Of a DNA stretch of 24,536 bases, positions 14,508-22,042 are shown one piece after another. How positions within the stretch are numbered: position 1 is the stretch's first letter; every line of letters starts with the position of its first letter. The position numbers were made by a program, and so were the translations under genes. The stretch is from the NCBI GenBank assembly GCA_024278415.1, contig JAJRTI010000076.1:1-24536 (forward strand), in the 5' to 3' direction. The notes under the pieces are model-generated. The model saw only the letters and a program-made list of their open reading frames with translations. It was not told the origin of the DNA and did not search any database. Source of the stretch: Planctomycetota bacterium. Its GTDB lineage: Bacteria > Planctomycetota > Brocadiia > JAJRTI01.

Positions 14508-15413
14508 CTACTTTGCGCGTTCCTTCGCCTTGCGCTTCCTGCGCGACTTCTTCCACGCCTTGGCCTGCGCCCGGCTGGCCAGGGCCATTTGGTTCATCAC
14601 CGCGGTCACGCTTTGGGGGCGGTCTTCGGGTTTCTTGGCCAGGCATTTCATGATGATCTCTTCGACCGCGGGGTGCACCTTCTTGTTGAACTGCGACAGC
14701 GGCGGAGCATCGAGGTTGAGGTGCCCTTGCATCTTCGCGAGCCGATTGTCGCCCTCGAACGGCCGCCGGCCGGCGAGGATCTCGAACATGGTTACTCCTA
14801 GCGCATAGATGTCGACTCGGAAGTCGCCCTGGTTGCCTCGGATTTGCTCGGGGGCCATGTAGCTCGCGGTGCCCGCGCGCTCCCACAGATGCTTCACCTG
14901 ATCCCGCTCGATGATGGCCAGGCCGAAGTCGATGATCTTGGGCACGCCGTCGGAAGTCATGAGAATATTCTTGGGACAGAAGTCCCGGTGCACCAACCCG
15001 CGACTGTGGATGTATTCGAGCCCCCGGCCGAGTTGCATGATGAGCGCCATGCGGTCGCGGGTTTTGCGCGGCTTGCCCTCTCGCAGGAGATCGCGCAAGT
15101 TCGGCCCGTCGACGTATTCCATCGCGATGTACTGCTCGTTGCCCTTCTGCCCGAACTCGAACGTGCGCACAATGTTCTCATGCACGAGCGACGTGGCGAG
15201 TTCGCCCTCACTTGGCCGCGCGATCCGCTCGAGTTTCTCCGGGTCCGGCAGCGTCTCGATCTTGAGCACCTTCAGCGCGACAATGGAGTCGTCGCTGACA
15301 CGCCGCGCCTTGTATACGTGCGACATCCCCCCTTCGCTGATCAACTCGATGATCTCGAAGTCGCCGTAGCGTTTGGTGCTGCCAAATAGCTTGGAGATGA
15401 ACTGACTCGGCAC
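14508..15413 (-). CDS. Hanks-type Ser/Thr protein kinase with altered catalytic loop
   Basis: A soluble 301-residue eukaryotic-like kinase. Motifs in order: Gly-rich loop ISEGGMSHVYKA (25-36, first Gly replaced by Ser), VALK with K48, a probable helix-C Glu at about 71, HRDFCPKN at 142-149, DFG at 162-164 and APE at 187-189. The catalytic-loop Lys of HRDxKPxN is Cys146 here. No transmembrane or sensor domain follows; the C-terminus is a strongly basic tail (KSRRKRKAKERAK). I prefer the GTG at 15413 because AGGAG lies ten bases upstream and the kinase domain follows at once. An ATG at 15476 would add 21 residues without a ribosome-binding site, and one at 15527 sits at the predicted transcription start. 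It ends with TAG. It is divergent from the oxidoreductase at 15811. Its target is unknown. Confidence 0.88.
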   Translation of the reverse strand: MPSQFISKLFGSTKRYGDFEIIELISEGGMSHVYKARRVSDDSIVALKVLKIETLPDPEKLERIARPSEGELATSLVHENIVRTFEFGQKGNEQYIAMEYVDGPNLRDLLREGKPRKTRDRMALIMQLGRGLEYIHSRGLVHRDFCPKNILMTSDGVPKIIDFGLAIIERDQVKHLWERAGTASYMAPEQIRGNQGDFRVDIYALGVTMFEILAGRRPFEGDNRLAKMQGHLNLDAPPLSQFNKKVHPAVEEIIMKCLAKKPEDRPQSVTAVMNQMALASRAQAKAWKKSRRKRKAKERAK

Positions 15414-15535
15414 CTGCGTCAATCTCCTAACGTCGGCAGGGCTTCCGCTACGCTGAACTCCCGCTGGCGAGGACATGCTATGGGTGATGATGAGGTAGGA
15501 CTTACGCGCCGCCCTACGATACAACATACGTTTCT

Positions 15536-15564
15536 AGGATAGCACCGAGTGAAAGCCAAGTCAA
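15536..15564 (-). promoter_or_regulatory. Sigma-70-like promoter for the kinase
   Basis: On the minus strand TTGACT (15564-15559), a 17-base spacer, then TATCCT (15541-15536). Transcription would start near 15529, giving a leader of about 50-115 bases depending on the kinase start. Confidence 0.55.
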
Positions 15565-15729
15565 GGCCTCGGTATCCGAACACGACACGTCTACACCATG
15601 TTGCGGCAATAGGCGGCTTGTAGCCCTTCTCGTTGTGGGGTGCGGAAGCCCGCGCCAACCCCATCGCCCGCGCGGCCACCTGGCGAATGGCACACAGAAC
15701 CCCCACGCGTGCGCCTGGCATGTGCGCCA

Positions 15730-15757
15730 TTGACGCCCACTGTAGATCGCCTATAAT
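15730..15757 (+). promoter_or_regulatory. Sigma-70-like promoter for the intact oxidoreductase
   Basis: TTGACG (15730-15735), 16-base spacer, perfect TATAAT (15752-15757), about 53 bases before the ATG at 15811. It is the best-matching -10 seen in the window and implies solid constitutive expression. No operator-like palindrome is obvious next to it. Confidence 0.7.
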
Positions 15758-15810
15758 CGCGTTCCAGAGCCCGTTGATCACACATAGCGTACCACCCAAA
15801 GGAGTCTGAC

Positions 15811-16869
15811 ATGGCCAAAGTCAAATGGGGCGTCATCGGCGCCGGCGGCATCGCGTATCGACGCACCATCCCCGGCATGATGCTCGCCAAGAACGCAGAA
15901 CTGGTCGCGATCATGGACGTGGCCGAAGCCGCGCTCGACACAGTCGGCAAGGAGTTCAAGGTCGACCCTGCCAAGCGCTACACAACCGAGAGGGCGCTCA
16001 TCGCCGACCCCGACGTGGAGGCGATCTACATCGCGTCCCCGGCGAACAAGCACAAAAGGCAAGTCATCGCGGCCGCACAGGCCGGCAAGCACATCCTCTG
16101 CGAGAAGCCCCTCGCCATGACCGTTGCCGACACGAAGGAAGTCGCCCAGGTCGTGCGGAAGGCCGGCGTCAAGTTCGCCGAGGGCTACATGATGCGCTTC
16201 CACACGCTGAACCAGAAGGCCAAGCAGATGATCGACGCGGGCAAGATCGGCCAGGTTGTGTCCGCGCGCGCCCAGCTTTCGTGCTGGTATCCCGACATGC
16301 CCGGCGCGTGGCGCCAAGTCAAGAGCCAAGGCGGCGGCGGCTCGCTCATCGACATGGCCTGCCACTGCTATGACCTGCTGCGCATGTTCATCGGCGAAGT
16401 CAAAGAGGTCGCAGCGTTCTGCGACACGCTCACCTTCAACTACAAGGTCGAGGACGCGGCCACGACTCTGCTCCGCTTCGAAAACGGCGCGCACGCGACG
16501 GTCGACACCTTTTTCTGCGTGCCCGACTCGTCGGTCGAGAGCCGCCTCGAAATCTACGGCAACCAAGGCAGCATCCTCGCCACCGGCACCATCGGCCAGA
16601 CGCCCGGCGGCGAGATGGTCGCCAACCTCAGCCCCAAGGCCAAGCGCTACGATGCGAGCCAACAGCGCGACTCGCTCAACGTGAAGCCCCGCAAGGTCAC
16701 GGCCAAGCCGTACAACACGTACGCGGCGGAGGTCGAGGCGCTGTCGCGCTGCATCCAGAAGGACGAGCCGGCCACGGTGAACACACTCGACGACAGCATC
16801 ATCACCATGAAGATCATCGAGGCCGCGTACCGCAGCGCCAAGAGCGGCAAGGTCGAGAAGGTCAAGTGA
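15811..16869 (+). CDS. Gfo/Idh/MocA-family oxidoreductase
   Basis: An intact 352-residue cytoplasmic NAD(P)-dependent oxidoreductase, of the kind that oxidises or reduces sugars, inositols and their derivatives. The Rossmann loop GVIGAGGIA is at 7-15, the catalytic-lysine motif EKP at 98-100, and the substrate-domain GGGSLIDMACH gives D181 and H185, so all key residues are present. AAAGGAG at 15798-15804, six bases before the ATG, fixes the start. It has its own strong promoter and is apparently monocistronic, divergent from the kinase. It is not a close copy of the interrupted oxidoreductase at 1059: that gene has EVP in place of EKP and a different substrate domain. The actual substrate cannot be read from the sequence. 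Confidence 0.92.
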   Translation: MAKVKWGVIGAGGIAYRRTIPGMMLAKNAELVAIMDVAEAALDTVGKEFKVDPAKRYTTERALIADPDVEAIYIASPANKHKRQVIAAAQAGKHILCEKPLAMTVADTKEVAQVVRKAGVKFAEGYMMRFHTLNQKAKQMIDAGKIGQVVSARAQLSCWYPDMPGAWRQVKSQGGGGSLIDMACHCYDLLRMFIGEVKEVAAFCDTLTFNYKVEDAATTLLRFENGAHATVDTFFCVPDSSVESRLEIYGNQGSILATGTIGQTPGGEMVANLSPKAKRYDASQQRDSLNVKPRKVTAKPYNTYAAEVEALSRCIQKDEPATVNTLDDSIITMKIIEAAYRSAKSGKVEKVK

Positions 16870-16958
16870 TTGCCGGCCCGAGATTGCCGAGTCAGGGAGC
16901 CGCCGCTCGCATGGGGATACAAAGTGGGCCTCGCCCGCAACCCAATCATGCGATCATC

Positions 16959-17398
16959 CCTAGCGCGGCCCTTGGCCGCAACCTGCTCTTTACCCACATT
17001 TCTGAGCGCACCGCAAGGCTCGGACATTCCGTCTCTGGGCGATCATGTCGGGCCCGATCTAAGCCGTGAGTTCGGCAACTGAGAGGCGGGCCGATGGCTG
17101 TTTGTAGTGAGGCCCGTGAGGGCCTCTCCGCCAGACGCTGTGATTGCCCCGACGGAGGCGACCCTTACGGGTCGCACGACGAACGCGCGCTCGCCAGATT
17201 CGGTGCGTCAATGAGAGGACGGAAATGTGGGTAAAGAGCAGGGCCGCAACCCATGGAGCGACGCCGTTTTCGGCGGAAGGCGGAGAACTGCGGTGCGGCA
17301 ACGCAATGCGGATCTCTCACCTTCTGTATCCGTGGGTACGCTCTGCCATCCGTGGGGCTCCTCCGAACTCTTTGATTGCGGCCACAGGCCGCGCTAGG
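16959..17398. repeat. Outer inverted repeat, 23 bp arms, each itself a hairpin
   Basis: The left arm 16959-16981 reads CCTAGCGCGGCC, CTT, GGCCGCAA. The right arm 17376-17398 is its reverse complement except in the three-base loop (TGT when read on the minus strand). Each arm folds on its own (GCGGCC with GGCCGC), and both belong to the GCAACC-ending palindrome family also found at 2307 and 2529. The arms are 440 bp apart outside to outside. Confidence 0.75.
16983..17241. repeat. Inner perfect 20 bp inverted repeat
   Basis: 16983-17002 (CTGCTCTTTACCCACATTTC) is exactly complementary to 17222-17241, enclosing 219 bases. Similarity continues inward in degenerate form (a GAGCGCACCG/GACGCACCG segment on both sides). 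GGCCGCAAC follows the right arm and precedes the left one in direct orientation. The arrangement resembles a small non-autonomous mobile element or two opposed repeat copies; no target duplication is clear. Confidence 0.7.
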
Positions 17399-17400
17399 AT
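17372..17400 (+). promoter_or_regulatory. Promoter candidate embedded in a palindrome arm
   Basis: TTGATT (17372-17377), 17-base spacer, TAGGAT (17395-17400), each four of six consensus bases. The spacer is the GCGGCC-ACA-GGCCGC hairpin of the right repeat arm. Transcription from here would start just before the second giant gene. Confidence 0.35.
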
Positions 17401-17438
17401 CACGCGTGCGAGAGATGCGGTGCTCTGCCGACGAACCC

Positions 17439-20400
17439 ATGCCCAATCGCCCAACACTCCTCATCGCCCTGCTGCTCTGCCTCGCCTGCGCGGGCGCGGA
17501 GCCGGCCGCGCTCCCGGCCAAGCTCGGCTACCACTTCGCGTTCGAACTGCGCGCCAAGCCCAACGCGGCCGGCGAGGCGTGGCTTTACTTCAGCGCGCGT
17601 GACCGCAGCAACACGTACGCGCTCCACGCCACGCCGAAGCAGATCGCGCTCGTCAAGTTCGCCGCAGGCAAGCCACTGCCCCTAGGCAAGCCGCGGCCGT
17701 GGCATTGGGCGGCCAAGAACGATGTCGTCATCCAGCGCCGGCTCGGCAGGCTCGCGGTCTTCGTGAACGGCCGGCTCGCCGCGGCCGCGGCGGACAAGGC
17801 CTACTCCGGGCGCAAGGCCGCGTTCGCGGCCAAAGGCCCAGCCTTCGCCGGCAAGCTCGTGCGCGTTCAGCCTCTAGGCCAGATCACGTTCAACGACGAC
17901 TTCATGCGCGCGGAGGCTTCGGGCGAATGGCAGCCGGCCTGTGGCCGATGGGAAGTCTCCGCCATGCGCGCGGCCCAGCGCAGCGCGAACCCCTTCTCGC
18001 TCTTCGCCCGCTTCCCGGCCTCGCAGATTTTCCGGCCGCTCTACCACGGCCGCACGCGGCGCTTCGTCGGCCTGGGCATGCGCGTACGCTACGCCCCTAG
18101 CGGCCTCCAAGTGACCGCGGTCTACCCGGACACCCCAGCGGAGCGCGCGGACGTGCGCGAGGGCGATCTCGTGTCCGCCATCGACGGCCGGCCCGTGCAG
18201 CAGTTCTCGCGCCGCGAGATTCTAACCAAGCTCATGCAGCCCCATGATGGCAAGCGCCACGTCGTGCGCGTCGCGGGGCCGCGTGAAGGCAAGTGGATCG
18301 AGCGCGACCTCGCGCTCATGCCCGCGCCGGTCGACCTCGACCGCATTGACAAGGACGTGGTGCTCCCCGGCTCGAAGCTGGGCCTGGAGGCCATCGCGCT
18401 GGCTGGGTACCCGTTCTGGAGCGACCTTGCGTTCGAGGTCTCGGCCAAGTCGACCGGCCGCGGCGCGATGGGCGTCGTGTTTGCCTGGCGCGGGCCGGGC
18501 GACCACTGGCGCGTCGAGTGGACCGGCGCGGCCGCGTCTGCGCCGGCCCCGGCGAATGTGCTGCGGCTGGTGCGCGTCGCCGGCGGCAAGGCCAAGGTCG
18601 TGGCGAGCAAGCCCATCGGCTTCGCGGAGCAGACCTTCTACCGCCTCCGCACGCTCGTGGCGCTGGACCGCATCTCGGTCGAGATCGACGGCAACCCCGT
18701 GCTCGCGTACAAACTGCCGGCCGGCCAAGGCGTCTCGCCGGGGCGAATCGGCCTGTATGCCCGCGACTCGAATGGCGTGTATTTCGACGACGTGCGCGTG
18801 CGGTCCATTGAGATGGCCGACGAGCCGCCGCCCCTGGATCGGCTCGTCGAGGTCTTCGAGAACGACGCCATGATGCGCAAGTGGGCCGGCAACCCGGCGT
18901 GGGAGTGGCTCGCGTACGCGGGGGGCGAGTTCTGGCGCAAGTTCCCCACCGTGGGCGACGCGCGGGTCACCGTTTCGCCGATCCCCGGCGACCGGCTCTT
19001 CCAGATCATCGCCGCCGCGGAGCAGCGCCGGCCAGAGACCGGCTACGCGCTCACCTGCGACCCGAAGGCAGGCACGGTCGAGTTGGCGCGGCTTGGCAAA
19101 GTCGTGGCCAAGGGCAAGCTGCCCAAGGGCTGCAAGACGGTGGCCCTCGATTGCCGCTCCAACCATATTGCTGCGCTTGCAGACGGGAAGCCGGTGCTCG
19201 GATTCGACGACAAGTCGCGGCTGACCGGCTGCGAGATCGGCCTGGCCGGCGTGCCCGAGGCCCAGGCGCGGCGCGCCCGCGTGGACAGCCCCACCGTGGC
19301 CGACTACTTCTTCCGCCGCGCGCCGGTCGACTGGCGCGTCGTGTCCGGCATCTGGGGCACGATGAACCGCTGGGTCTGCGAGCCGTCGTGGTCGTGGCTG
19401 GGGGGCCGGCACCCGGCCATGGCCGCGATCATGCACAAGGGATCCTTCTTCGGCGACGTCGCGGTCGACGTGTACTGCGGGCCCATGATGATCGCCTACC
19501 AGGGCTCGATCCACGAACGCTTCCGGGACCTCTGCGTGACCATGTGCTCCAAGACGGGCGCGCTTTTCGACGGGTACACGGTCGTGTTCGGCGGCGGCAA
19601 CAACACGTGGACGCGGCTCTACCGAAACGGCAAAGTCGTGGGCGAGACGAAAGACCGCCAGTTCCTGTTGCCTGCCGGCTACTCGCGCGACGAGTTCGAC
19701 GCGCACCGCGACTGGTTCCACATCTCCCTCCGCAAGCGCGCGGGCAAGGTGCAGCTTCGGCTCTACGACGAACTCGCGCTCGAATACAACGACCCCAATC
19801 CGCTGCCCGGCGGCCGGGTGGTCGTGTGGACTTGCAAGAACGGCATGCTCGTGTCGCGGGCGCGCATCACCGCGTCCCAAGTCAAGCCCAAGGCGATCGA
19901 GCCCAGCCGCCTCGCGTACTTCGAAGATGCCGCGCTGTCGAACGTGGTGGCCGGCGAAGCGCAAGTCGCAATCAAGAAGTCTGGCGGCCAGTACGTCGTC
20001 ACGAACACCGTGAGCGGCAGCCACTTCGCGGTGCGCCTCAAGCCGGACAAGGTCGACCTGCGCCAACGCCCAGTCTTGCGCTTCGGGTTCAGGGCCGTGA
20101 AGGGCCAGCCCAAGGTGGATCTCTACTTCGACTATCGCGGCGTGCCCCACCGGGTCCGGCTCACCGGCCCCCGCGAGGCCGAAGGGATCGTCGCCCTCGC
20201 TGCGTTCGAGAAACGCCCTGCGGACAAAGCCGGCTGGCAGGCCCTCGCGTGCGGCCTGTTCGAACACATGCGCGCACGCTACCCGCGGGCCAAACAACTC
20301 GTCGTCGAGAACCTGCGCATTGGGAGCTACTACAACGAGGACTACCTCTTCGCCGGGCTCTCGGGCAACCACATGGGCGACGCGTACGCGCTGCGCCAGA

Positions 20401-21794
20401 TCGAGTGGGCCAAGCGCGACGCGCCGGCCCCTTTGCGCGTGCGGAAGGTCGAGTTGCCCTTCGACGACCCGAAGAACCAATCCCTCGTCACCTTCCGCCT
20501 CAACGGCCGGTGGTCCACGTTCAATGCCGACGGCATCCAGGTGCGCGTCGCCGCGCTCGGCGCCCAGCCGCGCACGTTCACCTTGTCGGACCCCGCGCTT
20601 TACTACGTTCCCGGCAAGCACGCGGTCGTGCTCGACTTGGAGACTGCGCGCCTCTCGTTCCCCCAGCAAGTTGCCATCGGTCTGTCCATTGGCCGCGCGG
20701 GCAAGAAGCCCGACTACACGGCCAAGTGGAATTTCGACGCGGCCAAGGACAAGGTCCCGCCGGTGGTTCGCATCCTTGGCTCGAAGCGCCGCAAGCCCAT
20801 CACGGTTGACTTCGAGCAGGACGCGGCGGGCATCTACTCCGTGGGGGAGACGAACTTCGTGGCTGGAGCGGACGCGGGCGGCGCGTTCTTCCGGGACGAT
20901 GCGACCGCGGCCGCCGGGCGCTACTCGCTGCGCGTGGCCAACAAGAAGCTCGGGATCGACTTTGGCATCGGGTGGATGCGCGACGGCTTCTCCCTCGCGC
21001 GGTATCCGTTGCTCTCGTTCTACTACGCGGTGCCTCGCACGACGCGCGGCATGTCCGTCGCCATAGGCGTGAAGCAGCAGGCGGAAGCGATCAGCTTCGC
21101 GCGGGCCGACGGCAAGTGGCGCCGCTGCGACGCCAATCTGCTCGCGCTCTTGCGCAGCCGGCTCCCCTCATCGGAAGAGCCGCGGGCCGAGAGCATCTGG
21201 ATCGGCGACACGCCGTGGTACAGCAGCGCGAGCAACTACGAGGGCGCGGCCTTCCACCTGGACAACTTGCGGCTCACGCCCGTGCTCAGCGCCGCGGATC
21301 TGAAGTTCGACTGGTATGTCTGGGACATCAGCGGCGTGCCCAAGACGCGCACCGCGTGCAACAACAGCGGCGACGTCACGTCCGAAGCGCCCCTCCGCGA
21401 CGGTTTGGCTTACTTCTGCGTGCAGGCGCAAGACGCGCGCGGCAACGCCAGCCCGGTCGAGCGCTTTGCGTTTCCCTACGACGGCTCCGCGCCGCAGGTG
21501 CTCGACGTGAACCAACAGGGTCCGGACGAGCAGGGCCGGCTCGTGCAGTTCTTCGAACTCAACGGCGTGGACCCGGCTTCGGTCAAGCTGCGCGTGAACG
21601 GCAAGCTCTATCGGATCGACGGCGCGGAGCTGTGGTATGACGCGGTGAGCGGGTGGCTGCACTTCAAGCCCCGGGGCGGGGTGCGGCTGCCGATGGAGGT
21701 CAAGCTCGAATCGCTTGCCGACTACGCGGGCAACGCGGCCCCGCCGCAGCAGTGGACATTTGCCGCGGCCCCGCCGGCCGCGGCCGCGCCGTAG
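17439..21794 (+). CDS. Giant secreted protein paralogous to the one at 4484, with inserted PDZ domain
   Basis: A 1451-residue exported protein. The ATG at 17439 places a signal peptide (LLIALLLCLACAGA) at residues 1-20; an ATG at 17415 would add eight residues. The N-terminus matches the 4484 product (NTYALHATPK against NYYALAIEPK). RSANPF at 181-186 occurs in both. Here about 120 extra residues follow, containing a clear PDZ domain at about 205-294 (GLGM, VTAVYPDTPAERADVREGD, DLVSAIDGRPV), before the shared GYxFW segment at 323. The order then runs parallel to the paralogue: RAPVDWR near 625, jelly-roll to about 810, galactose-binding-like modules at about 825-995 and 1123-1285, an Ig-like YFCVQAQDARG near 1325 and a beta-rich end with DYAGN. 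No protease or glycosidase domain is visible. Probably binds carbohydrate or protein outside the membrane. Stop is TAG. Confidence 0.88.
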   Translation: MPNRPTLLIALLLCLACAGAEPAALPAKLGYHFAFELRAKPNAAGEAWLYFSARDRSNTYALHATPKQIALVKFAAGKPLPLGKPRPWHWAAKNDVVIQRRLGRLAVFVNGRLAAAAADKAYSGRKAAFAAKGPAFAGKLVRVQPLGQITFNDDFMRAEASGEWQPACGRWEVSAMRAAQRSANPFSLFARFPASQIFRPLYHGRTRRFVGLGMRVRYAPSGLQVTAVYPDTPAERADVREGDLVSAIDGRPVQQFSRREILTKLMQPHDGKRHVVRVAGPREGKWIERDLALMPAPVDLDRIDKDVVLPGSKLGLEAIALAGYPFWSDLAFEVSAKSTGRGAMGVVFAWRGPGDHWRVEWTGAAASAPAPANVLRLVRVAGGKAKVVASKPIGFAEQTFYRLRTLVALDRISVEIDGNPVLAYKLPAGQGVSPGRIGLYARDSNGVYFDDVRVRSIEMADEPPPLDRLVEVFENDAMMRKWAGNPAWEWLAYAGGEFWRKFPTVGDARVTVSPIPGDRLFQIIAAAEQRRPETGYALTCDPKAGTVELARLGKVVAKGKLPKGCKTVALDCRSNHIAALADGKPVLGFDDKSRLTGCEIGLAGVPEAQARRARVDSPTVADYFFRRAPVDWRVVSGIWGTMNRWVCEPSWSWLGGRHPAMAAIMHKGSFFGDVAVDVYCGPMMIAYQGSIHERFRDLCVTMCSKTGALFDGYTVVFGGGNNTWTRLYRNGKVVGETKDRQFLLPAGYSRDEFDAHRDWFHISLRKRAGKVQLRLYDELALEYNDPNPLPGGRVVVWTCKNGMLVSRARITASQVKPKAIEPSRLAYFEDAALSNVVAGEAQVAIKKSGGQYVVTNTVSGSHFAVRLKPDKVDLRQRPVLRFGFRAVKGQPKVDLYFDYRGVPHRVRLTGPREAEGIVALAAFEKRPADKAGWQALACGLFEHMRARYPRAKQLVVENLRIGSYYNEDYLFAGLSGNHMGDAYALRQIEWAKRDAPAPLRVRKVELPFDDPKNQSLVTFRLNGRWSTFNADGIQVRVAALGAQPRTFTLSDPALYYVPGKHAVVLDLETARLSFPQQVAIGLSIGRAGKKPDYTAKWNFDAAKDKVPPVVRILGSKRRKPITVDFEQDAAGIYSVGETNFVAGADAGGAFFRDDATAAAGRYSLRVANKKLGIDFGIGWMRDGFSLARYPLLSFYYAVPRTTRGMSVAIGVKQQAEAISFARADGKWRRCDANLLALLRSRLPSSEEPRAESIWIGDTPWYSSASNYEGAAFHLDNLRLTPVLSAADLKFDWYVWDISGVPKTRTACNNSGDVTSEAPLRDGLAYFCVQAQDARGNASPVERFAFPYDGSAPQVLDVNQQGPDEQGRLVQFFELNGVDPASVKLRVNGKLYRIDGAELWYDAVSGWLHFKPRGGVRLPMEVKLESLADYAGNAAPPQQWTFAAAPPAAAAP

Positions 21795-21840
21795 CCAGAA
21801 TGCCATTGTGCGGGCGGGGGCGACCTGTTAGCTTCTTCGT

Positions 21841-21883
21841 CCACAGACCGGCGCAGGAAGGCTCTCCTGAGCCTGATCTGTGG
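21841..21883. other. Two-tier hairpin after the second giant gene
   Basis: CCACAGA (21841-21847) pairs with TCTGTGG (21877-21883), and inside it AGGCTC (21859-21864) pairs with GAGCCT (21869-21874) over TCCT. It lies 47 bases after the stop codon. No T-run follows, so its role as a terminator is only a guess. Confidence 0.35.
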
Positions 21884-21952
21884 CCCCGCTTGGCGAGCCT
21901 GCGGCGCTTGTCGCGCGCTCGTGAGAGGGTTCCCTGCTGGGGCGGGCGGGGA

Positions 21953-21968
21953 ACGCACTGACGTGCGT
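21953..21968. repeat. Short variable-stem hairpin
   Basis: ACGCAC, loop TGAC, GTGCGT: a 6 bp perfect stem of the same general design as those at 12-202. Confidence 0.4.
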
Positions 21969-22042
21969 GCTACGAGCGATTCTCCGCGCTGGCGCCTGTG
22001 AGCCTTCGCGACTGCGCCCGGTCCCAACTTGGAGAACCCGCG

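Larger units (their letters stand above)
16870..17438. other. Gene-free region built of nested inverted repeats
   Basis: 569 bases without a plausible gene. Besides the inverted repeats listed separately, it holds hairpins at 17109-17126 (7 bp stem, loop GTGA), 17158-17175 (7 bp, loop TTAC) and 17262-17275 (5 bp, loop TTTT), and the 10 bp palindrome TCGGGCCCGA near 17049. Frames that cross it merely translate the palindromes. Confidence 0.6.

Noticed and set aside
18222..20669. 815-residue minus-strand open frame inside the second giant gene
   Set aside because: Same reason: it mirrors third-position GC of the real gene and shows no family motif.
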